From assembly GCA_018350325.1 (NCBI GenBank), contig JAEVLN010000008.1, positions 2,046,001 to 2,110,000 of the forward strand: a DNA stretch of 64,000 nucleotides. The letters are read 5' to 3'. The notes beneath the pieces are model-generated. The model was given only the letters and a program-made list of their open reading frames with translations, did no database searches and was not told the DNA's origin. Of the stretch, positions 1 to 11,867 are shown piece after piece. This DNA comes from Globodera rostochiensis. Lineage: Eukaryota; Nematoda; Chromadorea; Rhabditida; Heteroderidae. Made by a program: the position numbers and the translations under genes. Within the stretch, counting starts at the first letter, position 1. Each line of letters opens with the position of its first letter.

Positions 1-1656
1 TTGCTCTAAGGGACGGCTTCGTGTCGACTTGGGCCAAGGAGTTCCTGGACCGCTTCGATTCTTCTTCGTCCCCTGTGGCGACATCCAATGGCCAAATGTT
101 GGAGGAGGGCGAGGCCGCCGCGATGGCCCAATTTTGGGAGAGAGAGTTTCTAACGCACGGAGGGGCACACGACCGGCAAGCCCCGGGCAGGGAGACGGCC
201 TTTTTTGATTACGAATCCGCTTGGGAGGCCATCCATTCGAAGGAGGCTCAGGAGCAATACGGATTTAATCGGGAAGTTCGTTTTGGAGTTGAAATTCTTG
301 AGAATTAAAAGTTTTAAGAATCCTTTTGTGGAAGAGCACAATCCGCTGGAGAGGGCTCTCGCGACATTTCACGAAGGGCGCGTGGCCGAATCAATTTTGC
401 ATTATGAAGCGGCGGTTCGGAGGGAGCCGGACAACGTGGAATTGTGGTGGGTTTTAGCGATTTTGAGATTTGGCACAATTTAAAACATAAATTTGGGGCC
501 AATTCATTTCAACCAAACTTTTGGTTTCCCTTTGAAAGGCATTCGCTTGGCATTGCACTTGCCGAGAACGAAGACGGTAATTTATCGTTTACTCCCGACT
601 TTCCCCCAATGACCTCCAGACCCCCGTGCTATTTCGGCCCTTCGAAATGCCCTCAAATTGGACCCGTGCCATAAGCCGTCCCTTTTGGCCCTCTCCGTCT
701 CATTGGCCAACGAGTCCTATGACCATTTGGCCCTTCACGAGCTGCATAAATGGATTTGTGTTCATGAGAAGAAGGAATTGCCGAAGGATAACTCGCAGAA
801 CACTTCGCTTTATCGACAATATGCGCAATTGGAAGGAGCGGAATTTACCAAGGTTTTGGACGAGAAAACCGAACAACTTTTCTAACTTTAAATCATTTAT
901 TGAGGAATGGCATTTGAATTATTTAGATCGAACAGCACTTTTTGGCATCGATCAGCCGTGACCATAATTCTGATCAAGCGGAACTTCAGAACGCACTGTA
1001 AAAGACCAATTGGCCTGGGAGAGGAAACATTGACGAACGGTTTAGAAGTGTTCTCTACAATTTGGCCAGGGATTACGACCGAGCTGTTGGGTGTGTTCGG
1101 GCGGCGTTGGCCTTTCATCCAGAGGTCGGTTGCCTTTGCTATACATTGACGGCGGCAATTGTGCCATTCCCGAGGACCTTCAGGACCCGGTGTTGTGGAA
1201 TCGACTCGGGGCGACTTTGGCCAATGCAGACCGATCGGCGGAGGCAATAAAGTCGGTGGGGCTGAGAATGTCTTTAAAAGGGAATTAAAATAAAAATATA
1301 TTGCCAAATGCCGTTCAGTGCCTATAAAAGGGCTCTCCAATTGTTTCCTTCCTATGTGAGAGCGCGGTACAATTTGGGCATCGCCTGCACAAATTTGAAC
1401 AGTTACCGGTGAATTGACCCTAAAAGACTTGAGAGCCCGGCATTTGTGTTAAAGGGACGCAGCCGCACACTTTGTGACCGCTATCCAACTCCAAAACTCT
1501 CCCGAAAATGCCCAAATTTGGTCCAAACTCCGATCGGCGATGATCAGACTGGTTGGAGAGGACGAACCGAGCGCCGATTGCTTCGCGGCTCTGGAAAGGA
1601 GAGAATTGGACGGAATTGTGGCATTCCTCCGACGCAAAAACCTTCCGAATAATTAG
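1..1656 (+). CDS. pex5: Peroxisomal targeting signal 1 receptor PEX5 (5' partial)
   Basis: PEX5 is the cycling receptor that binds PTS1 (SKL-type) cargo through TPR repeats and docks at the peroxisome membrane. Seen: exon pieces in order encode a linker ([19 protein letters not shown]), then TPR blocks including [14 protein letters not shown]...[26 protein letters not shown], the [19 protein letters not shown] repeat, [41 protein letters not shown], and [19 protein letters not shown]. It ends in a helical tail ([20 protein letters not shown]) with stop TAG at 1654-1656. Frames change between blocks, so several short introns are present. The N-terminal part, which would hold the WxxxF/Y motifs and conserved cysteine, lies left of the window. 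It is convergent with the NEK gene. The family call is firm; exon borders are approximate. Confidence 0.9.
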
Positions 1657-2048
1657 CCGCTAATTAACTTAATGTTCAAAACTTATTCATCAATGAACGT
1701 GGAAATGGAATTTATTAGCAAATTTCAGACAAATAACAAATTAAAATTTGTCCAATTTTGCAAAAGATAAAAATATCATTATAAATTTACTCTGAAGCAA
1801 TCCATAAATACAAAAGAAGTGAGTAAATTCGCTGAAAATAATTTATTAAAACATTTCGAAATTAAAAAATTTGTCATCAAAACAATTAACACCTAATAAT
1901 AAGTAATTTTCGCTTGAAGGGTTAAAAAAAAAAGAAAAACTGAGTCGGTTCCGCACTTATTCAAATGGGCATTTTAGGGGAGGGCATTTCAGTCGGTCAA
2001 TACCGCCAGTATTAAATCAAAATGATTGACTGATTTTGTTGATTTATA

Positions 2049-3946
2049 TCAAAGCTTTGTGGGCGGTTGGCTGAGCACTTGGACGGCATTTGTGGGGCAA
2101 ACCGGCGGAAGAGAGACGGAGCCGCCGCCTGCGCAACGATTGGCACTTGGGGCAAAGCGTCTGATCATCGGCGTTTGGTTATAGGAACGGAAACCGGTCA
2201 CTCCGTGGACGGAGTTGAACGCCGACTTGGAGAGGGCGGAGAAATGCGAGTGCATGTGTTCTGTGGAGAGCAATTTTAGAACCTTGGCAACCTTGCTTTG
2301 TATTAAACCGGAATACAATTAAATATTAATTAAATTGTTTATTTATGAGAGGATTGGCAAAAAATAAAATTGTTGAAAGTTTATCAAGGGATTAATTAAA
2401 GGGAAGGTTGCGGTCGTGAGGTGGGGGGGGGGGGGGGGGGGGGGGGTCGTTCCTCCGGTGACGAATAAAGGGTTAATTTGATCTTCCATTTTTTTACAAA
2501 AAGAACTTTACCAGAAACTGTCAGTACATCTTGAGCATCGAAACGTCTGGCGGGGTTTGTGCAAATGCAATTGGCGATGGTCAGTCTCAACTAATGGCAG
2601 CGAATGGGAAAGCATTTCTAAACGATGCGCGTTCTGTTGCTGACCTGTTGCGAGTAAATGTTGGCCGGGATGGGCGGGTATTCGCATTTGCTGATTTTGC
2701 GGACCAGTGCCAGAAGGTTCTGTTTCTCGCCGAAGAACGGCGATTGGAGCGCGGCCATTTCGTAGAGGACGCAGCCGAGGGACCAGATGTCGGACTTGAA
2801 GCTGTACCCCATCTCGTTCATTCGTTCCGGAGACCTCAACCGGACATCGAATTCCCGACTGGGCTTTCCCCAACTTACATGTAATAGGGAGTACCGACGA
2901 TGGAAAACACCATTCCCTTCTTGAAAGTACTCATTGTCAGCGTTTCCAGCGACAAAAAGCGGCCAAGGCCCAAGTCGCCAAGCTTAACCACCCCGCTGGT
3001 GGTCATAAAAACGTTGGCACTGAAATTGAAAGCTTTTCCTATTCGCCCGATGGAAATGGACACGTACGGTTTGATGTCCCGGTGCATAATCGACTTGGAA
3101 TGCATGTAATGCACTTCATAAACATGGGAGGGAAATCAAAGTCCTCGGAAAATCAGTCCACTCACCGGCCCGAGCGATTTGGACAAAATACTTCCAGACA
3201 CTCCGTTCCGGGATCAGTCGGAAGTTCTTTTTGAAATTCTGAGAGTAAAAAGTAACATTTTCAACAGTCAATTCTGTACCCTCAGCAATTTGTTCAAATC
3301 TCCGGCCCCGGCAAGCTCCAGGACGATCATCAAATACTCCTTGGACTGATCAGCCACTAAAGACTCTTAGCTTAGATTAACAAGATAAATATTCTTGCAC
3401 TTATAAAGGAGGAGTAGTAGCGGATAATGTTTTCGTGGTTTAACTTTTTCAGCAGGTCGATCTCCTTGCGACAGTCCTCCCGGGCCTTCTTGTTCTTCAT
3501 CAAGTCCATCTGCAAGTCCACCCGTCTCAGCTTCAATTTCCCTCCCACCCAAAGACCTCAATCTTCTTCAAAGCCACCATATTTCCGGTCAGCTTGTTCC
3601 TTGCTGAAAGAACCTCCGAGAATTGGCCCTTCCCAATTTTCTTTTCCATCTCAAAGTGTTCAAAACTGCCGTATTGGTTGGTTGGGTGCTGCTCATTGGA
3701 TGATGGGGGAGGCGCAGTGCCATTGGAAGCGGCGGCGGCGGAGGAGGGCGGGGAGTTGGGGGTCAGTTGGGCTAATGGGGACAGTCCGTTGGGGGACGCA
3801 TGTTGGGGCCGTTGAGAGGACATCGGCGGAGGAGGGGAAAACGGGGACGAGCCACAGGCAGTGAACGGGGGCAGACTCATTGTTGGGGGAGGGGGAGGCG
3901 AGTGATCGGAATTAGTTGGATAGACAGGTGATCGGAGATAGATCAA
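2049..3946 (-). CDS. nekl-3: NIMA-related kinase of the NEK6/7 (NEKL-3) type
   Basis: Serine/threonine kinase of the short NEK6/7 class, known for roles in mitosis and, in C. elegans, molting and endocytosis. Seen on the minus strand: a proline/serine-rich N-terminus, glycine loop GKGQFSEV, VALKK lysine, KAREDCRKEIDLLKKLNHENIIRYYSSF, catalytic HRDIKP split from ANVFMTTSGVVKLGDLGLGRF by a short intron, SIVGTPYYMSPER, SDIWSLGCVLYEMAALQSPFFGEK, and NCICTNPARRFDAQD. DLG in place of DFG is the NEK6/7 hallmark. The last intron runs from GAT|GT near 2540 to GCAAG|GT near 2303; it joins AQD to VAKVLKLLSTEHMHSHF and contains a 24-G run. The tail is about 70 residues longer than vertebrate NEK7. The start could instead be an internal Met at about 3880. 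Confidence 0.88.
2423..2446 (+). repeat. 24-nt homopolymer G run in the last NEK intron
   Basis: An unbroken run of 24 G lies inside the predicted last intron of the NEK gene. It is one of the longest of many G or C runs in this window. Confidence 0.9.
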
Positions 3947-4929
3947 CTGGGGCTCACAGAACGGGGCGGTGGAACGCGCGAATATCGAACTAATTAAGTC
4001 GGCGGATTTTCTTCAGTTGTGGAGAGAATGTGCTGACTGATGAATGATTATGGATGACGGAATTGGAAGAAGCAGCGAATAATTACTATTTTAAGTTGGT
4101 AATATGAAATGGAAGGGGGGGGGGTAGGAGGAGGAAGTTATCGAATCGATCGTTTCGGGGGGGGGGGCCCAAAATGATCAGAAAAGACAATTCAGTGGAA
4201 AGATGAAAAGAAAAGAAACAAATATTATGTAGAAGAATGGGTTTGAGGTGCAGCGGCAGCAAAATGGCGGGATAATGACTACAAGATGTTCTTTGTCCTT
4301 TGCACAAATGAAGGAACGATCATCGTCCCGCCGTTTCATCACCGCGGGGGTTGCGCGGTTTGAAAGAATCAAAGGAAATTAATTTGCTTTTGTGGGGAAA
4401 TAAAGTTGGAGATGAATTAGGGGCAGCGACCAAAAAGTTGGGGTGGCGGGCGACAGATGACGGACGGTTTCTTGGCAACCGTTTTCGAAAGAGCGACCGT
4501 CGGCTAACACTGGATCAGTCGATAAGTCCCCTCCCATTTGGCCAATTTGAATATTTAAAACTATTCAAAAATAAATCACTCTTTTTGTCCACACGACCAA
4601 TGGACGGATCGGTTTCATTGGCCCCCGCCCAATTGCCAATAAATTGGGACGATTGTTTTTACTTTGCTTTTTCTTACAAATTAGGGGACAAATAATGGAA
4701 TGGCAAATGAGAGGTTATGTAAAGGATAAAGCTGAGGAATGAAATTGAGACGATTGCCCTTTGTGAAGACTTTGTGATTGTTGGGATAATTGGGAATGAT
4801 TCTTTTACCGTATAAAAAGTCTCGGACTTTCATTCCCCCCCCCCCCAATTGCATTCTCCCAATGGGTCAGTTGGTCTTTCATTTTGTGAATCCCTCCTTA
4901 TAGTTTTAGTCGCTTCTTCCCGATTTTAG
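3947..4929. other. Spacer: divergent upstream regions of the NEK and nuclear-receptor genes
   Basis: No convincing exon was found. The stretch carries G runs near 4114 and 4158 and a C run near 4838. It should contain both 5' ends and promoters, and possibly the undetected first exon of the nuclear receptor. Confidence 0.5.
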
Positions 4930-5693
4930 GCCGACTCACTCCGTCTCCAAATCTCTGTAAAGTTTGCGGGGACAAAACCTTCGGACGGCATTATGGGGCT
5001 TGGGTATGTGACGGGTGCAGTTGCTTTTTCAAAAGAAGGTAACACAATTGATCAGATCAATTTGATCTCTCAAATCCGTTAAGCATTCGTCGGAACGCGA
5101 AATACAAATGCGTCGGTGGGTTTTTCTTTTGGTTTGTCCCATCGAATCCAAACAAAATATATCCTTAAGCGGGCAATGGGATGTGTTTAGTGAACAAATG
5201 CCGTCGAAATTGGTGCCAGGCGTGCCGTTTGGAAAAATGCATTGCTGAAGCGAATATGATTAAAGAAAGTTGGGAGGTTTTGGTGACTAAAAGCCAAAGA
5301 CATTTTGATTGAAGGTGTGCAGAAGGAGAAAGGGCCCAGAAAGAAGAAGCCGACTCGACGGGAGGAAGGAGGGCCCGGGAGAGGTGAGACAATTTGGTGT
5401 ACTTGCCGAAGATGCGGACCCCCTGGGACGAAAATGGTTCCGACGGCCTCAAAATAATCACTTCGCCCTCCAGGCGCTATTGCTGTGCCTCATACAATGG
5501 CAAACTCGACCAATTCAGCCTCCGTACCGGTGCAAAGCGCGTTTTACCCCCCAATCACTCAATTCCATCGTCTCGCCCTCCTCCACCGGTTCTGGCAACA
5601 ATTAATGTCCGAATCGGCCTAGTCGAGCATTTTGGCCAGATTTTAACACAATTCATTAATTCGGCCCACCAAAATTTGAATAAGCGACCCTAA
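4930..5693 (+). CDS. Nuclear hormone receptor DNA-binding-domain protein (5' exon not located)
   Basis: Zinc-finger transcription factor of the nuclear receptor family. Seen: first finger [30 protein letters not shown], then an intron (GTAACAC, 5039), [12 protein letters not shown], a second intron, [22 protein letters not shown], and IAEANM. All eight zinc-binding cysteines are present. The P-box CDGCS and the SIRRN context resemble the NR2E group (tailless/DSF/NHR-111-like), but SC replaces the usual SG before FFKR. After a basic piece ([17 protein letters not shown]) fewer than about 130 codons remain before the TAA at 5691-5693. The reading frame of that tail is uncertain (it could also end at 5605). 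No ligand-binding-domain helices are visible in either reading. Convergent with the ACK kinase. Confidence 0.8.
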
Positions 5694-5972
5694 TTTATAA
5701 GTAAATTTGAAAATATTAAAACATTTTTATTTGTTAAGCATTATTTATATGTGTAAAAAGAATAAACATTTGTGAGAAAAGAACGAACGAATGATACAGC
5801 CCAAATTTTACATTTATTTGCAAAATGCCCTGAGGGGGGGGGGGGTCGATTGAGCCAAAGACGAAAATATGGCGGCCAAAAACTCGGCATTTGCTTTCCC
5901 CCATTGTCCCTCGCACCTTCACGGCTTCGTTTTCGTTCTATAGGGGACGAATGATCAACGATTTCTAACCAA

Positions 5973-5990
5973 GCCTAAGCCTAAGCCTAA
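5973..5990 (+). repeat. Interstitial telomere-like repeat, (GCCTAA)3
   Basis: Three perfect copies of GCCTAA, the complement of the nematode telomere unit TTAGGC, lie between the convergent nuclear-receptor and ACK genes. A partial copy (CTAACC) precedes them. Confidence 0.85.
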
Positions 5991-6164
5991 CCTGATCTGC
6001 GGCTTCGGAGGGACGGGCGGTGGCGATCGCCGTTCATTTTTGGGTGACGTCATTGGAGAAGAAAGTGGCGACTCCGAGTCCAAAGGAAAGCCGTAGGGCA
6101 CTGTTCCACTGAAAGATCAAAGGTCTAGGGTGGTCATCAGCCAACTAGCAGTTAAATTGCTTCT

Positions 6165-9100
6165 TCACCTGTCCAAGTCTGACTTTTGATCATTTCTTTC
6201 CTCTCGACCCCCGCTTTCCCATCCGACCAGTAGAGAGTTTATGTACTCGATTTTCTTCTGTTGTTCGACCGTTTCCGCCATTTGTCCAATTGCCACGCCA
6301 TTCTTTGGCGATGGCATTTTTTCTTCCGATTGATAGCCGCCGATCATCGAAGTTCCCCGCAGAGTTTGTCCACATTGTACCAGCAATTTGTACGCTTGTT
6401 GTGCTTCGGGAGGCCAATTGGTCACAGGCTCTTTGCGGGAAGGCGTCGATAGGCTTAAATTGGAAATGCTCTTTTCCGGGTACTTTTACTCACCCGTTTG
6501 TGCCCTTGCTGTGCTGATACTGCTCGCCCTCTTCCCCCTGCTTCCCGTCCACCATGCCGCCGACAAACATTTTGCTTGCCGATGAAATAAAACTCCCCAC
6601 GACGGACGTCCTCTTTTCGTCCGTGCCCTCCTCGCCGTCCCTGAGAAGCTTCTTCAGCACCTTCTTCCTCTCCTCGTTCTCCCGTCTCTTCAATTCCGTT
6701 CGGTCCATCCCCACAACATCGGAGGGATGTCCGGTGACTATTCCATGCCGTTCCAGGGACAATTCTTTGAGTCGCCTTTCCTGTTCCTCCATCAGAGTAA
6801 AGTTCCTAATTAATTGTTTCAAATTAAAATTCGTTACTAATTGGACGAACTTTTCCCTTCGCTGCTCTCCGTCGAGCAGAGCCCTCCCGTCCGAGCAGTC
6901 TTCCAACGAAGAAAGCGAAAAAGCGCTGAGGTCCCGTTGAAGGTCCGTCAATACTTGGAGAATGCGACTCTCCTCCTCGCACTTTGAAGTCTCTTTGTTG
7001 AATTCACAACAAACACTCGACGGCCTGATCAGTAATGAGTCGTCCTCCTCCTCCTCCTCGTCCATCTGATGATGTTGTCGTTGTTCCCTCCCCCTTTCTT
7101 CGTCCTTCTTGGTCTTCTCCACCGTTTCTTCACATCGGTTGAGACTTTCTTCAATTGCATTTGATGCCCTTCTTTTAATTCCGATGCTTTTTGGCGCTTC
7201 ACTTGGCTCTAACGGAAATGGCAATGATTGATGCACCGGTTCAGGGGGATGATTTTGTTCAAAATTCGGAATTTGAGGAGGCGGATGGGTTGTTGGCAAC
7301 TGATTGTGTCGGGTTGTTGGCAATTGATTGTGTCGGGTTGTTGGCAACTGATTGTGTCGGGTTGTTGGCAATTGATTGTGCCGGGTTGTTGGCAACTGAT
7401 TGTGTTGGGTGATTGGCAACTGATTGTGTTGGGTGATTGGCAACTGATTGTGTCCAGGTTGGGGCAGAGTTAAGGTGTCGGACGGGCTGGGTGTGGGCGC
7501 GGATGGAGAAGGGTGTTCTGAGAAGTTGGCAAAGGCGCGGAAGCGGGGAGGTTTGGGTGGGAGTGCCGGGGGGGAGAGCGACGAGGAGGGCGTCGAGTTC
7601 AAATATTCCGCCGATGAGTGCCCTAAAGGTTTTTGGAATTTTGCAAATTGATTTTCCAATTCCAACCGGTGATCTGTCCAAAGCACACACTCCTCGACAT
7701 TACATCTTCGAGTTCGGACGCCGCTGTCCTTATTTTGGTGCTGTTCGCCCGCTTCGGTGGCCTCGGCGGCGGTGGCAGTGACATCATCGAAGTGGACATC
7801 AAAGGCGACAAAATTATAACACCATCCGCCGGCTTGCACATTTGGCCATCTTTGCCCCCGGGCGGGGAAGAGCGGGGACTGATTTTGGGCGGAAGAGATT
7901 TGGCCAAATCCTTTTTGTTCACCTGTATAGTCAGTCTGGTGATAATGCTGCGTTCACCAATCCCGAAACCCCAAAAAAACGATTTGCTCACATTTAGCAG
8001 TCCAAAGCTTCTCCCGTCCGCCCCCACATGGCACGTGTGCCGAAGGTCCCCTTGGGGCTGACTAATCACCACCGGCTTTTTCTTCTTCGGCCCCCCTTTG
8101 TTCTCATTGCCATTTCCCCCCTTCTTTTTGGTCTTTGTCTTTTCTGACAGTAATTGGTCTGCTGGAATGTCGCCATTGGAGGAGGACGACGGATTTTCGG
8201 CTCCCAAATAAGCGATGGTATCGTCGGGTCGGAATAGCCCAACTTTGCCAGCCTTCGTAATGCCCGACCAAAGGCCAGCCTTTCCCGGAGGGCTGAATTC
8301 GGAAATTGGGGCAATTTGTTTGGGCTAATTACTTTTTGTCCAACAAAACGATGGTCTCGTCTCGGGCGTAGTGGAGATGTCCACTTCTGGCAGTGCTACT
8401 CTCGGAAATCGTCACCAGCAGAGGGGGCACCAACGAGGGGAGCCGGTCGCAAATTTGTTCAAAACTGGGCCTCATGTGCGCATTCCACTCCCAGCAACTG
8501 AACATCAACAAGTACACCTCCCGCGGACACGCCTCAGGACAATTCAATTTTTTGCGCTGAGTGTCGATGGAATGGAGAATCTTCAAGGGTATTAAACCGC
8601 GCAAATTGACCACCAACTCTGTGATTTCCCACCCGATCACCTGCGATCCGCTAAACCCCTCCCAGGGAGTCTTTCCATAGGAAAACATTTCCCACAAACA
8701 GACGCCGTAAGACCAAACGTCGGAGGCGGTGGTGAAGCGCAGAAAATTGATGCATTCGGGGGCACACCACGCGATGGGCAACTTCATGGTCGCGCTGAAC
8801 TCACTCCGGTAGTAATCCTCGCCGTGGCCAAGACAACGGCTCAGCCCAAAATCCGAGATTTTGACCTGACAAGCGCCCCTAGTCATTGTCAACAACAAGC
8901 TGCTGACCTTGCTCGGCGTGCACACGAGCACATTGCGGGCTGCAAGGTCGCGATGGATCAATCTTTGGTGGAAGTTACCGATCAGAGCAAAGCAAAAAAA
9001 GGAAATTGTGAAGAACCTTTGGCCGGAAAGATAAAGCATTCCCTGCGCAATTTGCAACGCAAAGTCCGAGAGGACAGTGACCGAAAAAGGTTCCCGCCAG

Positions 9101-10051
9101 GTCGGACATTGGAGACATTCGAGCAGAGAACCGCAGGGGGCGAGTTCGGAGACCTAACAAATAAGCCATTGCAAGTGACCAGCAACCCCCAAGGTGTTGG
9201 GAAGACGGGGATACCCACAAGCATGACGGCCTTCGTCTCCAGCACAACTCCAAAGAGTCGAATTACATTTGGGTGGTGCATGCGCGTCATGATGGCCGCC
9301 TCTTGGAGGAAGGACGCGTGTTGGGAGATCATCTTCTCAGGGAGAATTCGCTTCACCGCCACCTTCGCAACAGCGGATCAATTCCAAATACTGGACGGCC
9401 TTCTGCCACCAAACTCAACCTGAATCGCTTCCTTCCCGTCTCCGGTTGCGCCACGCCATGCGGCTTAATTTCATCGATTAATAGCGTTCTGAGTGCCCCT
9501 AAGCTACTGAGTAACCTTGAAACACGTGACCAAACTCGCCGGTACCAATCTTCTTGCACAGTGTAATACGTTCTGCTGGGATGATGTGTTGCAGATGCTG
9601 CTGATCCGTCCTCCCCTCCCGGCTCAGCTGCTGGTCGCCTTCCTCGTACGCCTTTCTCTGCTTGCTGGGCTTCGAATCCCGGGACATTTTAAATTTAAAC
9701 TTCTTCCACACAACGCTATTCTGTTGTCGTTGAACCAAAGAAAAGTGCTTGGCGTACTCTCGCAACATCCGCCTCTGTTCAGGCCTGCTCATGCCGATTC
9801 CATCCAGGTCAGACCTATCCGTGTCCCCAATGTCTCCGGCATGACGCAGCTTTAACACATTTCTCAATGCATCATGATAACTGCGGATGGGAGAGCGAAA
9901 TGACCAGTGAATAATCAGAACTAATTCAGAAAATCAATTTAAACCTCAACAAATCACTCGCTGTAAGCAGCGCCTCCAGGGAAATTGGTGCAATTGATGA
10001 CGTCGTCGTGGCTTTATCACTTCCGCTACTTAACATCGCCGTGGCGGACAT
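6165..10051 (-). CDS. sid-3: ACK-family non-receptor tyrosine kinase (SID-3/ARK-1 type)
   Basis: Activated Cdc42-associated kinase family; the C. elegans members act in endocytosis, EGF signalling (ARK-1) and systemic RNAi (SID-3). Order from the start: a SAM-like N-terminus from ATG 10051 (EALLTASDLLSYHDALRNVL...DLDGIGMSRPEQRRML), kinase glycine loop GTGEFGHVFQG, VAVKR, MTRMHHPNVIRLFGVV, HRDLAARN, SDFGLSRCL, the ACK-typical KLPIAWCAPEC, and SYGKTPWEGFSGSQV. An SH3-like stretch follows (ETIVLLDK...SDPTIAYLG), then a CRIB motif (ISQPQGDLRHTCHVG, about 8030-8070), a poly-proline segment, the HNQLPTTR repeat and an acidic helical region. The last intron (donor GG|GTGAGT at about 6490, phase 2) joins SKGTNG to LSTPSRKEPVTNWPPEAQQAYKLL. 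Family is certain; the choice between the SID-3 and ARK-1 paralogues is not. Confidence 0.88.
7287..7454 (-). repeat. Seven 24-bp tandem repeats coding for HNQLPTTR/HNQLPITQ
   Basis: Exactly 168 bp, seven 24-nt units in frame with the ACK gene. On the plus strand each unit reads GGGTTGTTGGCAACTGATTG plus TGTC, with C/T and G/A variants. Each encodes an octapeptide HNQLP[TI]T[RQ], in the proline-rich region after the kinase and CRIB domains. Near-identity of the units points to recent expansion, and copy number is probably variable. Confidence 0.9.
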
Positions 10052-10344
10052 TCGATGGGAAAATGGGAGAATTGTTCAATAAAAGTAAATGACGAGGAGG
10101 AAAAGGAGCGGCGATGTGAGAAAGTAAAAAGGCCAAAACGTCGGTGTTGATCAGAAGAAGAAGAAAATTGATTGGTCATCCATTCATTCAGTGAAGTGAA
10201 GTGAAGGAAAGCGGAGAGTTGGCGATGAAAGTGTCCAATTGGGGGAATGAGTGGTCGGACAAAAAAGCCTTGGGATGAGCGCTGTTTTGTTGTTATTCTG
10301 TGGCCATCTGGAGATGAATGATGATGAATTAATGGAGGATGGGA

Positions 10345-10592
10345 GGGGGGGGGGGGGGGATGAATGTAAATGAATGGGGGGAAACTTAAGCGGGGAGTGA
10401 ATGTTATGTACATATTATGTGTGTGTGTTGTGTAATTGATTGTCGCTTAAGATGGAGGATGGATGGACGGAAGGGGGGGGGGACGGGGGGGGGGGAAGAC
10501 GGGGGGGGGGGGACGGGGTGGGAAGACGGGGGGGGGGGGGGAGGGGGGGACGGGGGGGGGACGGGGGGGAAGACGGGGGGGGGGGGGGGAAG
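10345..10592 (+). repeat. G-rich array upstream of the ACK gene
   Basis: A 15-G run (10345-10359) is followed by a roughly 120-bp stretch (10471-10592) made almost only of G runs of 7-16 separated by AC, AAGAC or A. It has strong G-quadruplex potential on the plus strand. The open frames across it are low-complexity Gly/Arg/Pro and are not genes. Confidence 0.85.
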
Positions 10593-10782
10593 TCACCACA
10601 CCCATCCACGACCGACAACCACCGACCATTCTTTGTTTTCGCTTTTAAGCTTGTCGAACACTTTCTAAACGTATTTCGCTGCTTTTAAACCCACAACAAA
10701 AGCATGCAACTTTAATTTCCATATCACAGCATTATTAATACAAGCAAAGCTAATTTTATTTTTCATTGGTTTTCAAAAAAGG

Positions 10783-10950
10783 GTAGGGGTCAACTGCGTC
10801 TGGCCAACTGCGTCTCAGGAACGTTTAGCAGCTCATAACTTTTTTCAAGACTGACCAATCTTCATAATCTTTATATCATTGGAAAGGCCGTAATAAGAAG
10901 AAGCTACTTGTAAGCATCGAAAAAGCATCAAAAAACCAAAAAAATCGACA
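10783..10950 (+). repeat. Dispersed repeat fragment with a tandem-phrase end
   Basis: It begins with two copies of a CAACTGCGTCTGG-like phrase. Then comes a segment (ATAACTTTTTTCAAG, GACCAAT, TATATCATTGGAAAG, AGAAGCT) with the same order of motifs as one arm of the foldback element at 19457-19886. No matching right end was found. The rest of 10600-11867 shows no supportable exon. Confidence 0.5.
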
Positions 10951-11867
10951 AAAAGATGTTTGTAAGCAGCAGATGTCCGAACTCTGCCTGGTCTGCGTGC
11001 GTGGCTCTAAACGCTCCCAACCACCACATCGGGACAGACAAACCAACAGCACAACTCTCTGTTAAATAATATATCAAAATGACAGCACAAATTCTCGCTT
11101 TTCTTCACTTTGTTGGGGGGTCACGTTGCCTTCGACGCGTTGGAGTCGGTGGAGAGGGCATTGGCATGGGCCGGACGGGGCGGGGTACGGTCGTCGTTAA
11201 CCATCAGAGAGAGGGGACCCCTGGAACAGACTTTACGACTAATTCGATGCCATTAAATATTCTTTCGGTGTCTTTCTTTACCTGTCCAAGTCGCTGGGAC
11301 TATACGTGACGTAACCGACGATTGTGGCCAGAACAGCGACCAACTTACACGCAACGGCTGTGTATTTTAACTTTGGCATTATAATGTATAACGAATGTAC
11401 AATATTTGTATATTATATGATAGGTCAAAAAGTCCAATTTCCGATTATCAATATGATCTACATCCCTGATAAGGTTGTGCGATATGGACCGAACCCAGAC
11501 CGTTTCGAATACAGACCGGAACGGGACAATAACTCTTCGCCCTTAACTTCAAAAATTCTTAAAGCCAATAAAGAATTCTGGGCGTTTTCGGGGTCGGAGT
11601 TCCGAATCTTATCTCCATTTCTACGACCCCGTTCAAACTTTACTATACGAAGGAATCGCATCCATGGGATACAAATTTCACATATGTAATACCGAGTGCC
11701 ATGATCGTCCAGGAGAGCTGAGAGGTGTCATAGACCAGGCACTGAAATAATTAATAACCTTTAAGTGCAAGAAACTCGTGTCTTAAGTTTTTAAGCATTT
11801 TTAGATAAAAACAAACAAAGCAAGACATTATTTGATTGATAGGTAATTCATTGTTTATGTAATTCAT

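Noticed and set aside
4351..4695. 114-codon plus-strand frame upstream of the nuclear receptor
   Set aside because: No recognisable domain and no splice path into the DNA-binding-domain exon could be shown.
10415..10688. Several overlapping Gly-, Arg- or Pro-rich frames on both strands
   Set aside because: They are translations of the G-rich array and have no independent support.
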